NCBI GenBank assembly: GCA_002337385.1
Contig: DDFY01000003.1
Location: 75,074 to 139,073, forward strand
Direction: 5' to 3'
Origin: Erythrobacter sp. UBA1916
GTDB lineage: Bacteria; Pseudomonadota; Alphaproteobacteria; Sphingomonadales; Sphingomonadaceae
Length of the DNA: 64,000 bases
The position numbers were made by a program, and so were the translations under genes. Under the pieces are notes generated by a model. That model was not told the origin of the DNA and did not search any database. It saw only the letters and a program-made list of their open reading frames with translations. Numbering within the stretch: the stretch's first letter is position 1; each line of letters begins with the position of its first letter. This document shows, one piece after another, positions 34,628 to 42,904 of this stretch.

Positions 34628-36538
34628 TTACTGGACCAGGCGGGCAGTCTGGAGGGTGGTCGAAAACAGCAACTGCAACGCGGTGGTGATGTTGTCGTCC
34701 GAGGTTACGGTCTGGACCAGCGGTGCACCGGTGTTGCCGGGTGAGGCACAGCTTTCCAGCGCGGTGAGGATCTGGTCCGAACTGCCCGCATTGCCAGCCG
34801 GGTAAGGCGGCGGCGGCGGCGGCAGCCAAGGCGCGACGTTGTTCTGCGACCAAGTGTTGTTGACCAGCGATTCAGGCAGGTACTGCGTATAGAGGATCGC
34901 AATCTTGATACCGCGCGCCTTGATCGCGTTGCACTTGGCCAGCTCCTTGTCGGCGGCGGTGCGCATCGGCCCCATCACGCGCGAACCGTCGGGCTGGTCA
35001 AGCATTCCATCGGTTATCAGGAACAGGAACTTCTGCGGCGTCTGGCCCGGCGCGCCGTTGCCGGCGTTCGGGATATGGCTGTCCATGTATTTGAGCATGT
35101 TCAGCATTTCGGTCGCCCGGTCGCCGATGTTGAGGCTGCTCGTGGGCTTGTTGTTCTGATACCAGTAGTCATCCGCCGGAAAGACCGATTCCACCGTAAA
35201 TCCGTGATTATAGGTATTTACGTCGGTCAGGCTGGTCAGCTGCCGCACCGGCGAGCTTTGGCCCGGCCGGGTCCAGTCGAACGAGAACATCTGCATCTGG
35301 TATGTCACTTGATATTCGTCAGCCTGGTTGGCGGCGAAGGGGATAAGCTGCGTGGCCGCTTCCACCATCGCATCCTTGCGCAAAGGGAGGCGTGCGGGGC
35401 TACCGTAGATCTTCCCATAGTTATGCGTCAGCCAATAGCCGTCAGCCCAGTAGCCGTAGTCGTAAATGGTCGTGCTGGTGTTGTCGCTGTAGGTTGGTTC
35501 GATGGAAGTGGTGTTCCCCCACCGACTGTCGGTTGTTGTACCCGTGGTGCTGATCTGGGTGCGGACTGACTTTGTGACCGTGACCGGACCGCTCGTGCTG
35601 TCGCTAATGGAATAGCTGACCGTTGTCGTCGTTGTCGTCGTCTTCTCGGTCGTGACCTGGTAGTAGCAGTATCTTGGACGCCATCTGCTGCCGCCACAGC
35701 GATAACTGTAGTCATCTGTCTGCGGGGGGTGGTCGACGGTCGTGGTCGAACTCGAATCCATCGGGTTGCCGTTGCTATCGTACAGCTTGTGGCCACCGGC
35801 ATCCCAGCGATACCACCATCCGCTCTTGGACGAACCCGCCGTGTAATAGCTGGTCGACAGCAAGACATCACGCCCGCTGGTGTCCTCGACGTAGATACTA
35901 TCGGTATGCGGCAACTGCGCATGGCAGGCATAGGCGCAACCATGAGAATTGTGCGAGTTCTTGGTGGCGGCAATCACCTTGGCAATGCCGTCATTGGTCG
36001 CAGGCAGCAGCATCGACGGCGAATTGTCCATCGCCAGATAGAAATCGACATTGGGCGGCTGCGCTGCACTGGCGGCCGCCGTGCCCGAAACCACCAGCGT
36101 ATCGGCGCCCAGCAAGCCTCCGAAATAGTTGATCGATTGCGCCTTGTAGGTCACCGTGGCCTTGCGCAGGAAACCAAGCGTGCTGCCGCTACCCGTGGGG
36201 ATGTTCTCGATTAGCGGCGTCATTTGCAGGTCGCGATACCCCGTCAATCGCGCGGCCTGCGAATTGAACATCTTGCTCGCGGCCGAGCGCGAAGCTTCGT
36301 CCGATTCAAACATCATCGTGGGTGAAACTGCCGCCAGCGCAGCCGCGTCGGCAGCTGCGTTGAGCTGGGTCTGCAAACGCATCGCCCGGCCATAGTCGAT
36401 GCCGAACCCCGCCGCGAAGGTGAGCGGAATCACGGCAAAGCCGAAAATCATCATCACGTTGCCGCTGCAATCGGACTTCAGGCGTTCAAGGAACCCGCCG
36501 ATCGTCTCTCTGGTCTTGCTGGTGAGGCGTGCGAACAT
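34628..36538 (-). CDS. TadG-like protein with von Willebrand A domain (cluster A)
   Basis: The 636-residue protein has an N-terminal TadE/TadG pilus-type helix (GNVMMIFGFAVIPLTFAAGFGIDYGRAMRLQTQLNAAADAAALAA) of the prepilin kind. A vWA domain follows, with MIDAS motif DNSPS and the later ITDGM. A long insert in the middle is rich in Thr, Tyr, Cys, Trp and Asp (about 200-330; TTTTTTTV run, SHGCAYAC, CGGSRWRPRYCYY). Last gene of a three-gene minus-strand unit after two TadE-like genes. Tad pili usually need an ATPase, a secretin and Flp pilin, which are not present here. Start ATG 36538. Confidence 0.85.
   Translation of the reverse strand: MFARLTSKTRETIGGFLERLKSDCSGNVMMIFGFAVIPLTFAAGFGIDYGRAMRLQTQLNAAADAAALAAVSPTMMFESDEASRSAASKMFNSQAARLTGYRDLQMTPLIENIPTGSGSTLGFLRKATVTYKAQSINYFGGLLGADTLVVSGTAAASAAQPPNVDFYLAMDNSPSMLLPATNDGIAKVIAATKNSHNSHGCAYACHAQLPHTDSIYVEDTSGRDVLLSTSYYTAGSSKSGWWYRWDAGGHKLYDSNGNPMDSSSTTTVDHPPQTDDYSYRCGGSRWRPRYCYYQVTTEKTTTTTTTVSYSISDSTSGPVTVTKSVRTQISTTGTTTDSRWGNTTSIEPTYSDNTSTTIYDYGYWADGYWLTHNYGKIYGSPARLPLRKDAMVEAATQLIPFAANQADEYQVTYQMQMFSFDWTRPGQSSPVRQLTSLTDVNTYNHGFTVESVFPADDYWYQNNKPTSSLNIGDRATEMLNMLKYMDSHIPNAGNGAPGQTPQKFLFLITDGMLDQPDGSRVMGPMRTAADKELAKCNAIKARGIKIAILYTQYLPESLVNNTWSQNNVAPWLPPPPPPYPAGNAGSSDQILTALESCASPGNTGAPLVQTVTSDDNITTALQLLFSTTLQTARLVQ
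35620..35655. repeat. Short GTC/GTT tandem repeat in the TadG coding region
   Basis: A gtcgtcgttgtcgtcgtctt-type run encodes the threonine tract of the TadG-like protein. It is a simple repeat that could change length by slippage in steps of three. Confidence 0.7.
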
Positions 36539-36548
36539 CTTCCAGTTC

Positions 36549-37223
36549 CTAGAAAAGGCGCGGAGCCATGTAGATTGTGTCGGAAAGCTGCATGGAGCCT
36601 GCTTCGAAGAAGGTGATCGGCGGGGTGTAGGTGTAGGTCACCGTGCCGCGGAACATGTAGGCTCCGGCGGTCCCGACCTGCGTAGTGGTGCTGTCACCCG
36701 GATTGAGATTGTCGCAGACGTTGGAGCCGTCGGGCGATGCCGGGATCATGGTAGGCGAAACCATGTTGCTGGGGATCGACACCACCGTGTCTGCCGTCTG
36801 CGCCTCGCTCGTTGGCAAGGTGCCGGCGACATCGGTCGAGGTGGCCGGCGAGCTTGTGCTTCCATCGGTGTTTTGGGTCTGCGCCTGCGTCCACACGACA
36901 TAGGCATGGGTGGAGTCGCACACGCGCAGAAGCGAAATCTGCTGGATGGCGGTATCGAGCTTGTAGGGGGCCAGCGCCACCGCGCTCGCGCTCAGAAACC
37001 TGCTCGCATTGGCCGCGCCCGGATCGTTATAGACAATCGCTGGCGACATATTGCGGCTGACCAGGTCGGTCAGCGTGCGGGCCGCCACCGTCACCTTGCG
37101 ATTGGCGGCGATCATTTCGGACACCGTCATGCCGCCGAAATAGAGCAGCAGCATGACTGGCAGCACATAGGCGAACTCGATGAGCGCCACGCCGCTGGTG
37201 CAGGAAAGAAGCCGCCTCAGCAT
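36549..37223 (-). CDS. TadE/TadF-like pseudopilin (cluster A, second gene)
   Basis: The protein is about 224 residues with the classic TadE helix near the N-terminus: SGVALIEFAYVLPVMLLLYFGGMTVSEMIAANRKV, containing the F-x-E-type IEFA motif. The rest is an extracytoplasmic Ser/Thr-rich beta domain (PTSEAQTADTVVSIPS). The chosen start, ATG 37223, lies inside the last codons of the preceding TadE gene (their overlap is 7 bases); a longer frame from 37244 adds a few residues. Gap to the TadG gene: 10 bp, so all three form one transcript. Confidence 0.82.
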   Translation of the reverse strand: MLRRLLSCTSGVALIEFAYVLPVMLLLYFGGMTVSEMIAANRKVTVAARTLTDLVSRNMSPAIVYNDPGAANASRFLSASAVALAPYKLDTAIQQISLLRVCDSTHAYVVWTQAQTQNTDGSTSSPATSTDVAGTLPTSEAQTADTVVSIPSNMVSPTMIPASPDGSNVCDNLNPGDSTTTQVGTAGAYMFRGTVTYTYTPPITFFEAGSMQLSDTIYMAPRLF

Positions 37224-37915
37224 GACGACTGGGCCACGCTGCATGAGAAGTCCTCGGTGGTGAACACCGAAGTGGCGGTCAGCATCCGGTTGCCGTTCGG
37301 CTGGTCGATCATGCTACTGCCCAGAGCGCCCGTTCCGGTTGGCCAGAGATAGATCAGCTGGACGGCAACGATCTGGTTCCTGCCCGACCCCGCGCCGGTG
37401 TAATTATAGCCGGTCCCGGTCGAAACAATGTTGCCGTAACTGTCGTAAACGAACGTCGGACGACTTGCCGCGCTGGTACTGTAAGCCGCAGCCCTGCTCA
37501 CGTTCACGGTCAGCCGCGAGCAATTGAGCATGCCCGGCAGCAGCGGACCGAAACTGAATATCTGGCCGCTGGCATCCACGCCGCTCGCGCCGTTGCAGAT
37601 GGCGTCCTTGAAGTCCGATGCGTCCATGCCGACGTGGCCGTTCGCCAGCGTTGCAGTCTGCGCATAGCCGGTGAGGAACAGGCGCGAGGCGCCCTCGGCG
37701 GCCGTTTCCAGCATCTGCTGGGCGAGATAGATCATCATCAGGTGGAGCGTCGCCAACAAAAGCGCAATGAACGCCGTGCCCACGATGGCAAATTCCGAAA
37801 TCACCGCTCCGCTGCAGTCGCGCAGCAGCGAGGGACGCCGCTCCACGGACGACGCAGTGTTCGAGATATGGTCACGCAGTCTGGCCATGGCGAGCTTTTC
37901 TCCAACGGCCATCAT
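37217..37915 (-). CDS. TadE-like protein (cluster A, first gene)
   Basis: The protein is 232 residues. The N-terminal region has a hydrophobic helix after DCSGAVISEFAIVGTAFIALLLATLHLMMIYLAQQ with the ISEFA motif of TadE. The remainder is outside the membrane and ends in a cysteine pair (EDFSCSVAQSSC). First gene of the minus-strand unit; an ATG at 37888 is an alternative start. TadE proteins are pseudopilins that assist Flp pilus assembly. It is read from the 323-bp divergent region shared with cluster B. Confidence 0.8.
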   Translation of the reverse strand: MMAVGEKLAMARLRDHISNTASSVERRPSLLRDCSGAVISEFAIVGTAFIALLLATLHLMMIYLAQQMLETAAEGASRLFLTGYAQTATLANGHVGMDASDFKDAICNGASGVDASGQIFSFGPLLPGMLNCSRLTVNVSRAAAYSTSAASRPTFVYDSYGNIVSTGTGYNYTGAGSGRNQIVAVQLIYLWPTGTGALGSSMIDQPNGNRMLTATSVFTTEDFSCSVAQSSC

Positions 37916-38238
37916 CGGAAACCTTCCTTAGAATTTCGTAAAGGTACGCCGTTTTCTGCGGCCTTCAGGTGGCTGCACGCGATCGCGTGCGCCAAGGCAC
38001 CGTCAGCGGAAAGTGCCGTTAACCAGCCAGTTGCGCCGAGACATTGCCCTGCCTTGACCACGCCACACGAGCGACAGGTTGCCCCCAACCAAGTAAAATC
38101 TCTTAGTTGCTAACACCCCGATTGGTGCTCTATTAGCCACCTGCAAGACGTGTGGAGGCAGCCTTGACAAGGCGTTAACCAAACCCACGTGTTTACCACC
38201 ATTGCGCTGGAACGCGGTACTAACCACGGTCTCAAAGG
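37916..38238. other. Divergent regulatory gap between the two Tad-like clusters
   Basis: No gene is visible in these 323 bp. It must contain the promoters of both clusters. AT-richer stretches, for example ttagttgctaacaccccg near 38103, suggest promoter DNA, but no clear sigma-70 or sigma-54 hexamer pair stands out. The two directions could be co-regulated from one region. Confidence 0.5.
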
Positions 38239-40260
38239 ATGCGCAAACCATGCTCCGCTATGGCGAGGAGCATGACCGTTGCTTCAACTCAGACGAGGGC
38301 CGGTTCGCCCTTCCTGTGCCGGCTGGTTGAAGACCAGGCGGGCAACACGCTTATGATTATTGCCGCCGCGCTCCTGCCGCTGATCGGCATGGTCGGCGGC
38401 GGTCTCGATATCGGTCGCGGTTATCTCGTGCAGGCACGGCTTCAGCAGGCATGCGATGCCGGTGTACTTGCGGCGCGCAAGCGGCTGGGGACAGAAACGG
38501 TAACCTCAGGCACACTGCCCAGCCAGACCGCAGAAATCGGCGACCGCTTCTTCCGTACCAACTTCAAGGACGGTGTTTACGGATCGAGCAACCGCAGCTT
38601 CGAGATGACGCTGGAGGATGACTATTCCATCACCGGCGTGGCCCGCGTGACGACCCCGACGACCTTGATGGGGATCTTCGGCGAAGACAGCATCAACGTG
38701 CGCGTGAAATGCAGCGCCCAGCTCAACTTTTCGAACACCGATGTGATGATGGTGCTCGACGTCACCGGATCGATGGCGACCAACAATCCTGGCGACACCT
38801 CCTCGCGGCTGGAAGTCCTGAAGGGCACCATCCGCACGTTTCACCAGCAGCTCCAGGCCACGGCCCAGTCAGGCTCTCGCATTCGCTACGGCTTTTTGCC
38901 CTATTCCACGAACGTCAACGTGGGCGGCATCCTGAAAGACGAATGGGTAGTCGATGAATGGGGCTACCAGTCGCGCAGTCTCAGAAAGGAGGGCGGCGAA
39001 ACCACCACCACCTTTGCCACCGCGAGCAGCCCTATTTCGGGCAGCAGAACAAGGACCAGCGAAGAGACCTACGCTGCCGACAAGGATCGCCGAGGCAACT
39101 TTCAATGTTCGAGAGCGCCCCGCAACACAGTGACCGGATCGACCGTCAAGACCGGAGAGACCAGCGAGACTGTGGTCGGCCCGCCGTCCGGCACGCGCAC
39201 CATCAAGACATATGAAAGAACCCGAAACGGCGACGCATACAGCGTCACGCAAGACGGGCCCATCTGCACCGTCATCAAGACCAGTTACAGGGCCTACAAA
39301 GACACCTACGACATCATCACCGAGCCCTCGTGGGACAACACGGGCAAGTGGGTCTACGATCGCATAGCCTACGATGTATCGGACTGGCGCACGCACACCG
39401 AAGGCTGTGTTGAAGAGCGCCAGACCTACGAAATCGACGACTACGGCAACGTGGACCTGAAAAAGGCGCTCGACCTCGATATCGACCTGGTGCCAACCGA
39501 CAATCCAGCCGCGCTCGGCATCACCATCGTCGAGAATCTGAATGCGCGCCTATTCGATAAACCCACTGGCGACGGCTCCAGGGTTACCTTCGACAACTCC
39601 TCTGTTACCAAGTGGCGCCCGATGTATCCCGACTGGATCTACGGGCGGGACAAGGAATACAACGGAAACGGCAGCTTCCAAACCCGCAGGGAGAGTACCG
39701 CCAAAGAGTTCATCTCGCCCAGCCTGATGGGCACCGCCGCCTGCCCCGCCCCCGCCGCCAAGCTGTCGACGATGACCTCCAGCCAGCTCGATGCCTACCT
39801 CGCGACGCTTTATGCCGACGGCAGCACCTATCACGATATCGGCATGATCTGGGGCGGACGGATGATCTCGCCAACCGGCCTGTTCGCATCGGAGAACGCC
39901 GATGTCTCTGCCGGCTCGCCAACCAACCGCAACCTTATCTTCCTGACCGACGGTGAAACATCGGCGCTCGATATCAGCTATGGCACCTATGGCTTCGAGC
40001 CGGTCGACGTGCACCGTTGGTCAGAATCGTCCCGCTACTCGCTTGTCGAGACTATCGAGAAGCGGTTCGAATTCGCCTGTTCGGAAGTCAGGAAGCGCGG
40101 TGTGACCGTGTGGGTCATCGGCTTCGGGGTCGAACTCAATCAGATCATGCGCGACTGCGCCGGAGAAGGACACTTCTTCGAAGCAGCCGATGCAGCAGAA
40201 CTGAACCTCGCCTTTGGCGCCATTGCCAAGGATGTGAGCGAGCTGAGGATCGTGCAATGA
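38239..40260 (+). CDS. TadG-like protein with von Willebrand A domain (cluster B)
   Basis: The 673-residue protein has a TadG N-terminal helix (GNTLMIIAAALLPLIGMVGGGLDIGRGYLVQARLQQACDAGVLAARK) and a vWA domain with MIDAS motif DVTGSM (starting VMMVLDVTGSMATNN) and LIFLTDGETS. The middle is charged and Tyr/Arg/Thr-rich (about 230-400). It is related to but not the same as the cluster A protein; the inserts differ. The start is uncertain between 38239, 38260 and 38272, all close together. First gene of a three-gene unit; its stop overlaps the next ATG (ATGA). Confidence 0.87.
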   Translation: MRKPCSAMARSMTVASTQTRAGSPFLCRLVEDQAGNTLMIIAAALLPLIGMVGGGLDIGRGYLVQARLQQACDAGVLAARKRLGTETVTSGTLPSQTAEIGDRFFRTNFKDGVYGSSNRSFEMTLEDDYSITGVARVTTPTTLMGIFGEDSINVRVKCSAQLNFSNTDVMMVLDVTGSMATNNPGDTSSRLEVLKGTIRTFHQQLQATAQSGSRIRYGFLPYSTNVNVGGILKDEWVVDEWGYQSRSLRKEGGETTTTFATASSPISGSRTRTSEETYAADKDRRGNFQCSRAPRNTVTGSTVKTGETSETVVGPPSGTRTIKTYERTRNGDAYSVTQDGPICTVIKTSYRAYKDTYDIITEPSWDNTGKWVYDRIAYDVSDWRTHTEGCVEERQTYEIDDYGNVDLKKALDLDIDLVPTDNPAALGITIVENLNARLFDKPTGDGSRVTFDNSSVTKWRPMYPDWIYGRDKEYNGNGSFQTRRESTAKEFISPSLMGTAACPAPAAKLSTMTSSQLDAYLATLYADGSTYHDIGMIWGGRMISPTGLFASENADVSAGSPTNRNLIFLTDGETSALDISYGTYGFEPVDVHRWSESSRYSLVETIEKRFEFACSEVRKRGVTVWVIGFGVELNQIMRDCAGEGHFFEAADAAELNLAFGAIAKDVSELRIVQ

Positions 40261-40847
40261 CACGGCCCCCATGCCACCTCGCCCGCGATCAACGCGGCGC
40301 GGCACTGGTCGAGTTCGCGCTGATCGCCCCGGTGCTGGTGACAATGCTGCTCGGCCTGTTCGAGGTCGGCTACAACCTCTACACCCAAGCCCAGCTGCAG
40401 GGCACGATCCAGAAGGCCGCACGCGCTTCCACCATTGAGAATGCCAACAAAGGCAAGGCCGCCATCGACGAGCGGGTGGAAAAGGCCGTCAAGGCCATTG
40501 CCCCCCGCGCCACGGTGGACTTTTCGCGCAAATCCTATGCCACCTTCTCCGAAGTCGCCCAGGCGGAGGACTTCACCGATATTGATGGCAACGGCATCTG
40601 CAACGACGGCGAGCAGTTCGAGGACGTCAACGGCAACGGCCTGTGGGACCAGGATCGCGGCAAGATCGGCATGGGCGGCGCGCGCGACGTGGTGCTTTAC
40701 AGGGTCAAGGTCGGCTATCCCCGTGCGTTCGGGATCAGCAAGCTGCTGGGCCTCTCCGACACGGTCGAGTTCGAGGCCTCCACGGTGCTGCGCAACCAGC
40801 CTTACGACGAGCAGGACATTGTCGCGGTGGCAGCCCGATGCGTCTGA
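40257..40847 (+). CDS. TadE-like pseudopilin with EF-hand-like calcium loops (cluster B)
   Basis: The protein is about 196 residues with TadE helix GAALVEFALIAPVLVTMLLGLFEVGYNLYTQAQLQG after a short basic start. Unusually, the extracellular part has two Ca-binding-type loops in a row: DIDGNGICNDGE and DVNGNGLWDQDRG, in the dockerin/thrombospondin DxNGNG style. Calcium could set its fold or contacts with the TadG vWA domain. It starts in an ATGA overlap with the TadG gene and ends by overlapping the third gene. Confidence 0.85.
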   Translation: MTRPPCHLARDQRGAALVEFALIAPVLVTMLLGLFEVGYNLYTQAQLQGTIQKAARASTIENANKGKAAIDERVEKAVKAIAPRATVDFSRKSYATFSEVAQAEDFTDIDGNGICNDGEQFEDVNGNGLWDQDRGKIGMGGARDVVLYRVKVGYPRAFGISKLLGLSDTVEFEASTVLRNQPYDEQDIVAVAARCV

Positions 40848-41503
40848 CGGTTCGCCTCCCGCTGCGCAGGCTGCTGCGCGACACGCGGGCTACCGCGATG
40901 CTCGAATTCGCGCTGGCCGCGCCGCTGCTGCTGTCGATCGGCCTGCTCGGTGCCGAGGCCGCCAACCGGGCCATCACGCAGCTGCGCGTCAACCAGGTTG
41001 CGGTGCTGGTGGCCGACGATGCCAGCCGCATCGGTGAGAATTCGCTGCTCGGCGAAGTGACCGTCTACGAAAGCGATATCAACGACATCTTCCTCGGCGC
41101 CGATATTCAGGCGGGCGAAAAGCTGGGCCTGTTGGAAAACGGGCGTATCATCCTTTCCAGCCTCGAGGTTCTCGAGGACAGCGAAGACCAGCAGTATATC
41201 CACTGGCAACGCTGCATGGGCGATCTCGACTATACCTCAAGCTATGGCGAGGAAGGCGATGGGGAGTTTTCGAGCATCCCCGGCATGGGCCCGCCCGGCG
41301 AGGAGATTTACGCGTTCAAGGGCGAGGCCGTGATGTTCGTTGAGGTCGCCATGACCTATCACCCGATTGTGAGCGAGCTGTTCGACGCATCAGAGCCGAT
41401 CGTGGCCATTGCCGCCTTCAACGTGCGCAACAACCGCGACCTGGCGGGGGTTATGCAGCGCAACAGCAGCGCCCCCGACCCGGTCGCACGCTGCGACACC
41501 TGA
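40838..41503 (+). CDS. TadE-like protein (cluster B, third gene)
   Basis: The protein is about 221 residues. The N-terminal helix (TRATAMLEFALAAPLLLSIGLLGAEAANRAI) has the LEFA motif of TadE pseudopilins and a short basic leader (RLTVRLPLRRLLRDT). The rest is an acidic extracellular domain rich in Glu/Asp, with cysteine pairs (QRCMGDLD, VARCDT). ATG 40838 lies inside the previous gene (10-bp overlap), so translation is coupled. The stop lies within a convergent hairpin. Confidence 0.83.
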   Translation: MRLTVRLPLRRLLRDTRATAMLEFALAAPLLLSIGLLGAEAANRAITQLRVNQVAVLVADDASRIGENSLLGEVTVYESDINDIFLGADIQAGEKLGLLENGRIILSSLEVLEDSEDQQYIHWQRCMGDLDYTSSYGEEGDGEFSSIPGMGPPGEEIYAFKGEAVMFVEVAMTYHPIVSELFDASEPIVAIAAFNVRNNRDLAGVMQRNSSAPDPVARCDT

Positions 41504-41522
41504 CACGGGCGCCAGGTGTCGC
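41493..41522. terminator. Convergent hairpin after the Tad-like cluster
   Basis: The inverted repeat GCGACACCTG (41493-41502) / CAGGTGTCGC (41513-41522) forms a 10-bp perfect stem with a 10-nt loop, lying over the stop codon of the TadE gene. No T run follows. It probably separates the tad-like transcript from pdhB. Confidence 0.6.
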
Positions 41523-41530
41523 TTGCGTAG

Positions 41531-42901
41531 TTAGCGGTAACAGACCTTCTTCACCGCCGCGATCACCTTGTCCTTGTCGATCAGGGCAAGCTTCTCGAGG
41601 TTGGCGGCATAGGGCAGCGGCACGTCCTCGTTGCACACGCGGGTGACCGGCGCATCGAGGTGGTCAAAACCCTCCTCCATGCAAAGCGCGACGATCTCCG
41701 AAGCGACCGAGCAAGTCGGCCAACCTTCTTCGGCGATCACCACCCGGTTGGTCTTGGCGAGGCTTTCGAGCACGGCCTCCTTGTCGAGCGGACGGATCGT
41801 GCGCAGGTCGATCACCTCGGCGTCGATGCCCTCGCCCGCCAGTTCCTCGGCAGCCTTGAGCGCAATGCCCACGGCAATCGAATAGCTGACGATGGTGACG
41901 TCCGCGCCTTCGCGCATGATACGGGCCTTGCCGATTGGCAGGACGTGGTCATCAAGCTGGGCAACCTCGAACTTTTCGCCGTAAACCAGCTCGTTTTCGA
42001 GGAAGATCACCGGGTCTTCCGAACGGATCGCCGCCTTCAGCAGGCCCTTGCAGTCCGACGCGTCATAAGGTGCGATCACAATAAGGCCGGGCACGCTGGC
42101 GTACCACGGGGCATAGTTCTGGCTGTGCTGCGCGCCAACGCGGCTGGCCGCGCCGTTGGGGCCGCGGAACACGACCGGGCAGCGCATCTGGCCGCCCGAC
42201 ATGTAGTTGGTCTTGGCCGCCGAGTTGATGAGATGGTCCATGGCCTGCATCGCGAAGTTGAAGGTCATGAATTCGACCACCGGACGCAGACCGCCCATGG
42301 CCGCACCCGCACCGATGCCGGCAAAGCCATATTCGGTAATCGGGGTATCGATCACGCGTTTGGCGCCGAACTCGTCGAGCAGGCCCTGCGTAACCTTGTA
42401 GGCACCCTGATATTCGGCGACTTCCTCGCCCATCACGAACACGCGCTCGTCGAGGCGCATTTCCTCGGCCATGGCATCGCGCAGCGCTTCGCGCACGGTG
42501 AGGGTGACCATGTTGGTGCCAGCGGGAATTTCCGGATCGGCAACGCGCGGCTTGGCCTCAGGCGCGGAGACAGGCAGCGGATCTGCCGGGTCTTCGGCCT
42601 TCTCCTCGCTCTCGGCAGGGGCCGGAGCGGGCGCAGGCGCGGCATCGGACACGTCCTCGCCATCGGTGGCGAGGATCGCAATCACGGTGCCAACCTTCAC
42701 CTCTTCAGTGCCTTCAGCCACGAGGATCTTGCCAACAACGCCTTCGTCGATGGACTCGAATTCCATCGTTGCCTTGTCAGTCTCGATCTCGGCGAGCACA
42801 TCGCCCGAGCTGACGGTGTCGCCTTCCTTGACCAGCCACTTGGCGAGCGTGCCTTCTTCCATCGTGGGCGAAAGCGCGGGCATCTTCAGTTCAATCGCCA
42901 T
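41531..42901 (-). CDS. pdhB: Pyruvate dehydrogenase E1 beta subunit with N-terminal lipoyl domain
   Basis: E1 beta of the pyruvate dehydrogenase complex, which decarboxylates pyruvate to acetyl-CoA. The 456-residue protein begins with a full lipoyl domain (1-80, lipoylated lysine K43 in ETDKATMEF), then an Ala/Pro/Glu-rich linker, then the transketolase-type E1 beta domain (MEEGFDHLDAPVTRVCNEDVPLPYAANLE at the C-terminus). This lipoyl-E1beta fusion is typical of alphaproteobacteria. It is 3 bp after pdhA, so one transcript is certain. The E2 and E3 genes are outside the window. Confidence 0.96.
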   Translation of the reverse strand: MAIELKMPALSPTMEEGTLAKWLVKEGDTVSSGDVLAEIETDKATMEFESIDEGVVGKILVAEGTEEVKVGTVIAILATDGEDVSDAAPAPAPAPAESEEKAEDPADPLPVSAPEAKPRVADPEIPAGTNMVTLTVREALRDAMAEEMRLDERVFVMGEEVAEYQGAYKVTQGLLDEFGAKRVIDTPITEYGFAGIGAGAAMGGLRPVVEFMTFNFAMQAMDHLINSAAKTNYMSGGQMRCPVVFRGPNGAASRVGAQHSQNYAPWYASVPGLIVIAPYDASDCKGLLKAAIRSEDPVIFLENELVYGEKFEVAQLDDHVLPIGKARIMREGADVTIVSYSIAVGIALKAAEELAGEGIDAEVIDLRTIRPLDKEAVLESLAKTNRVVIAEEGWPTCSVASEIVALCMEEGFDHLDAPVTRVCNEDVPLPYAANLEKLALIDKDKVIAAVKKVCYR

Positions 42902-42904
42902 GGC

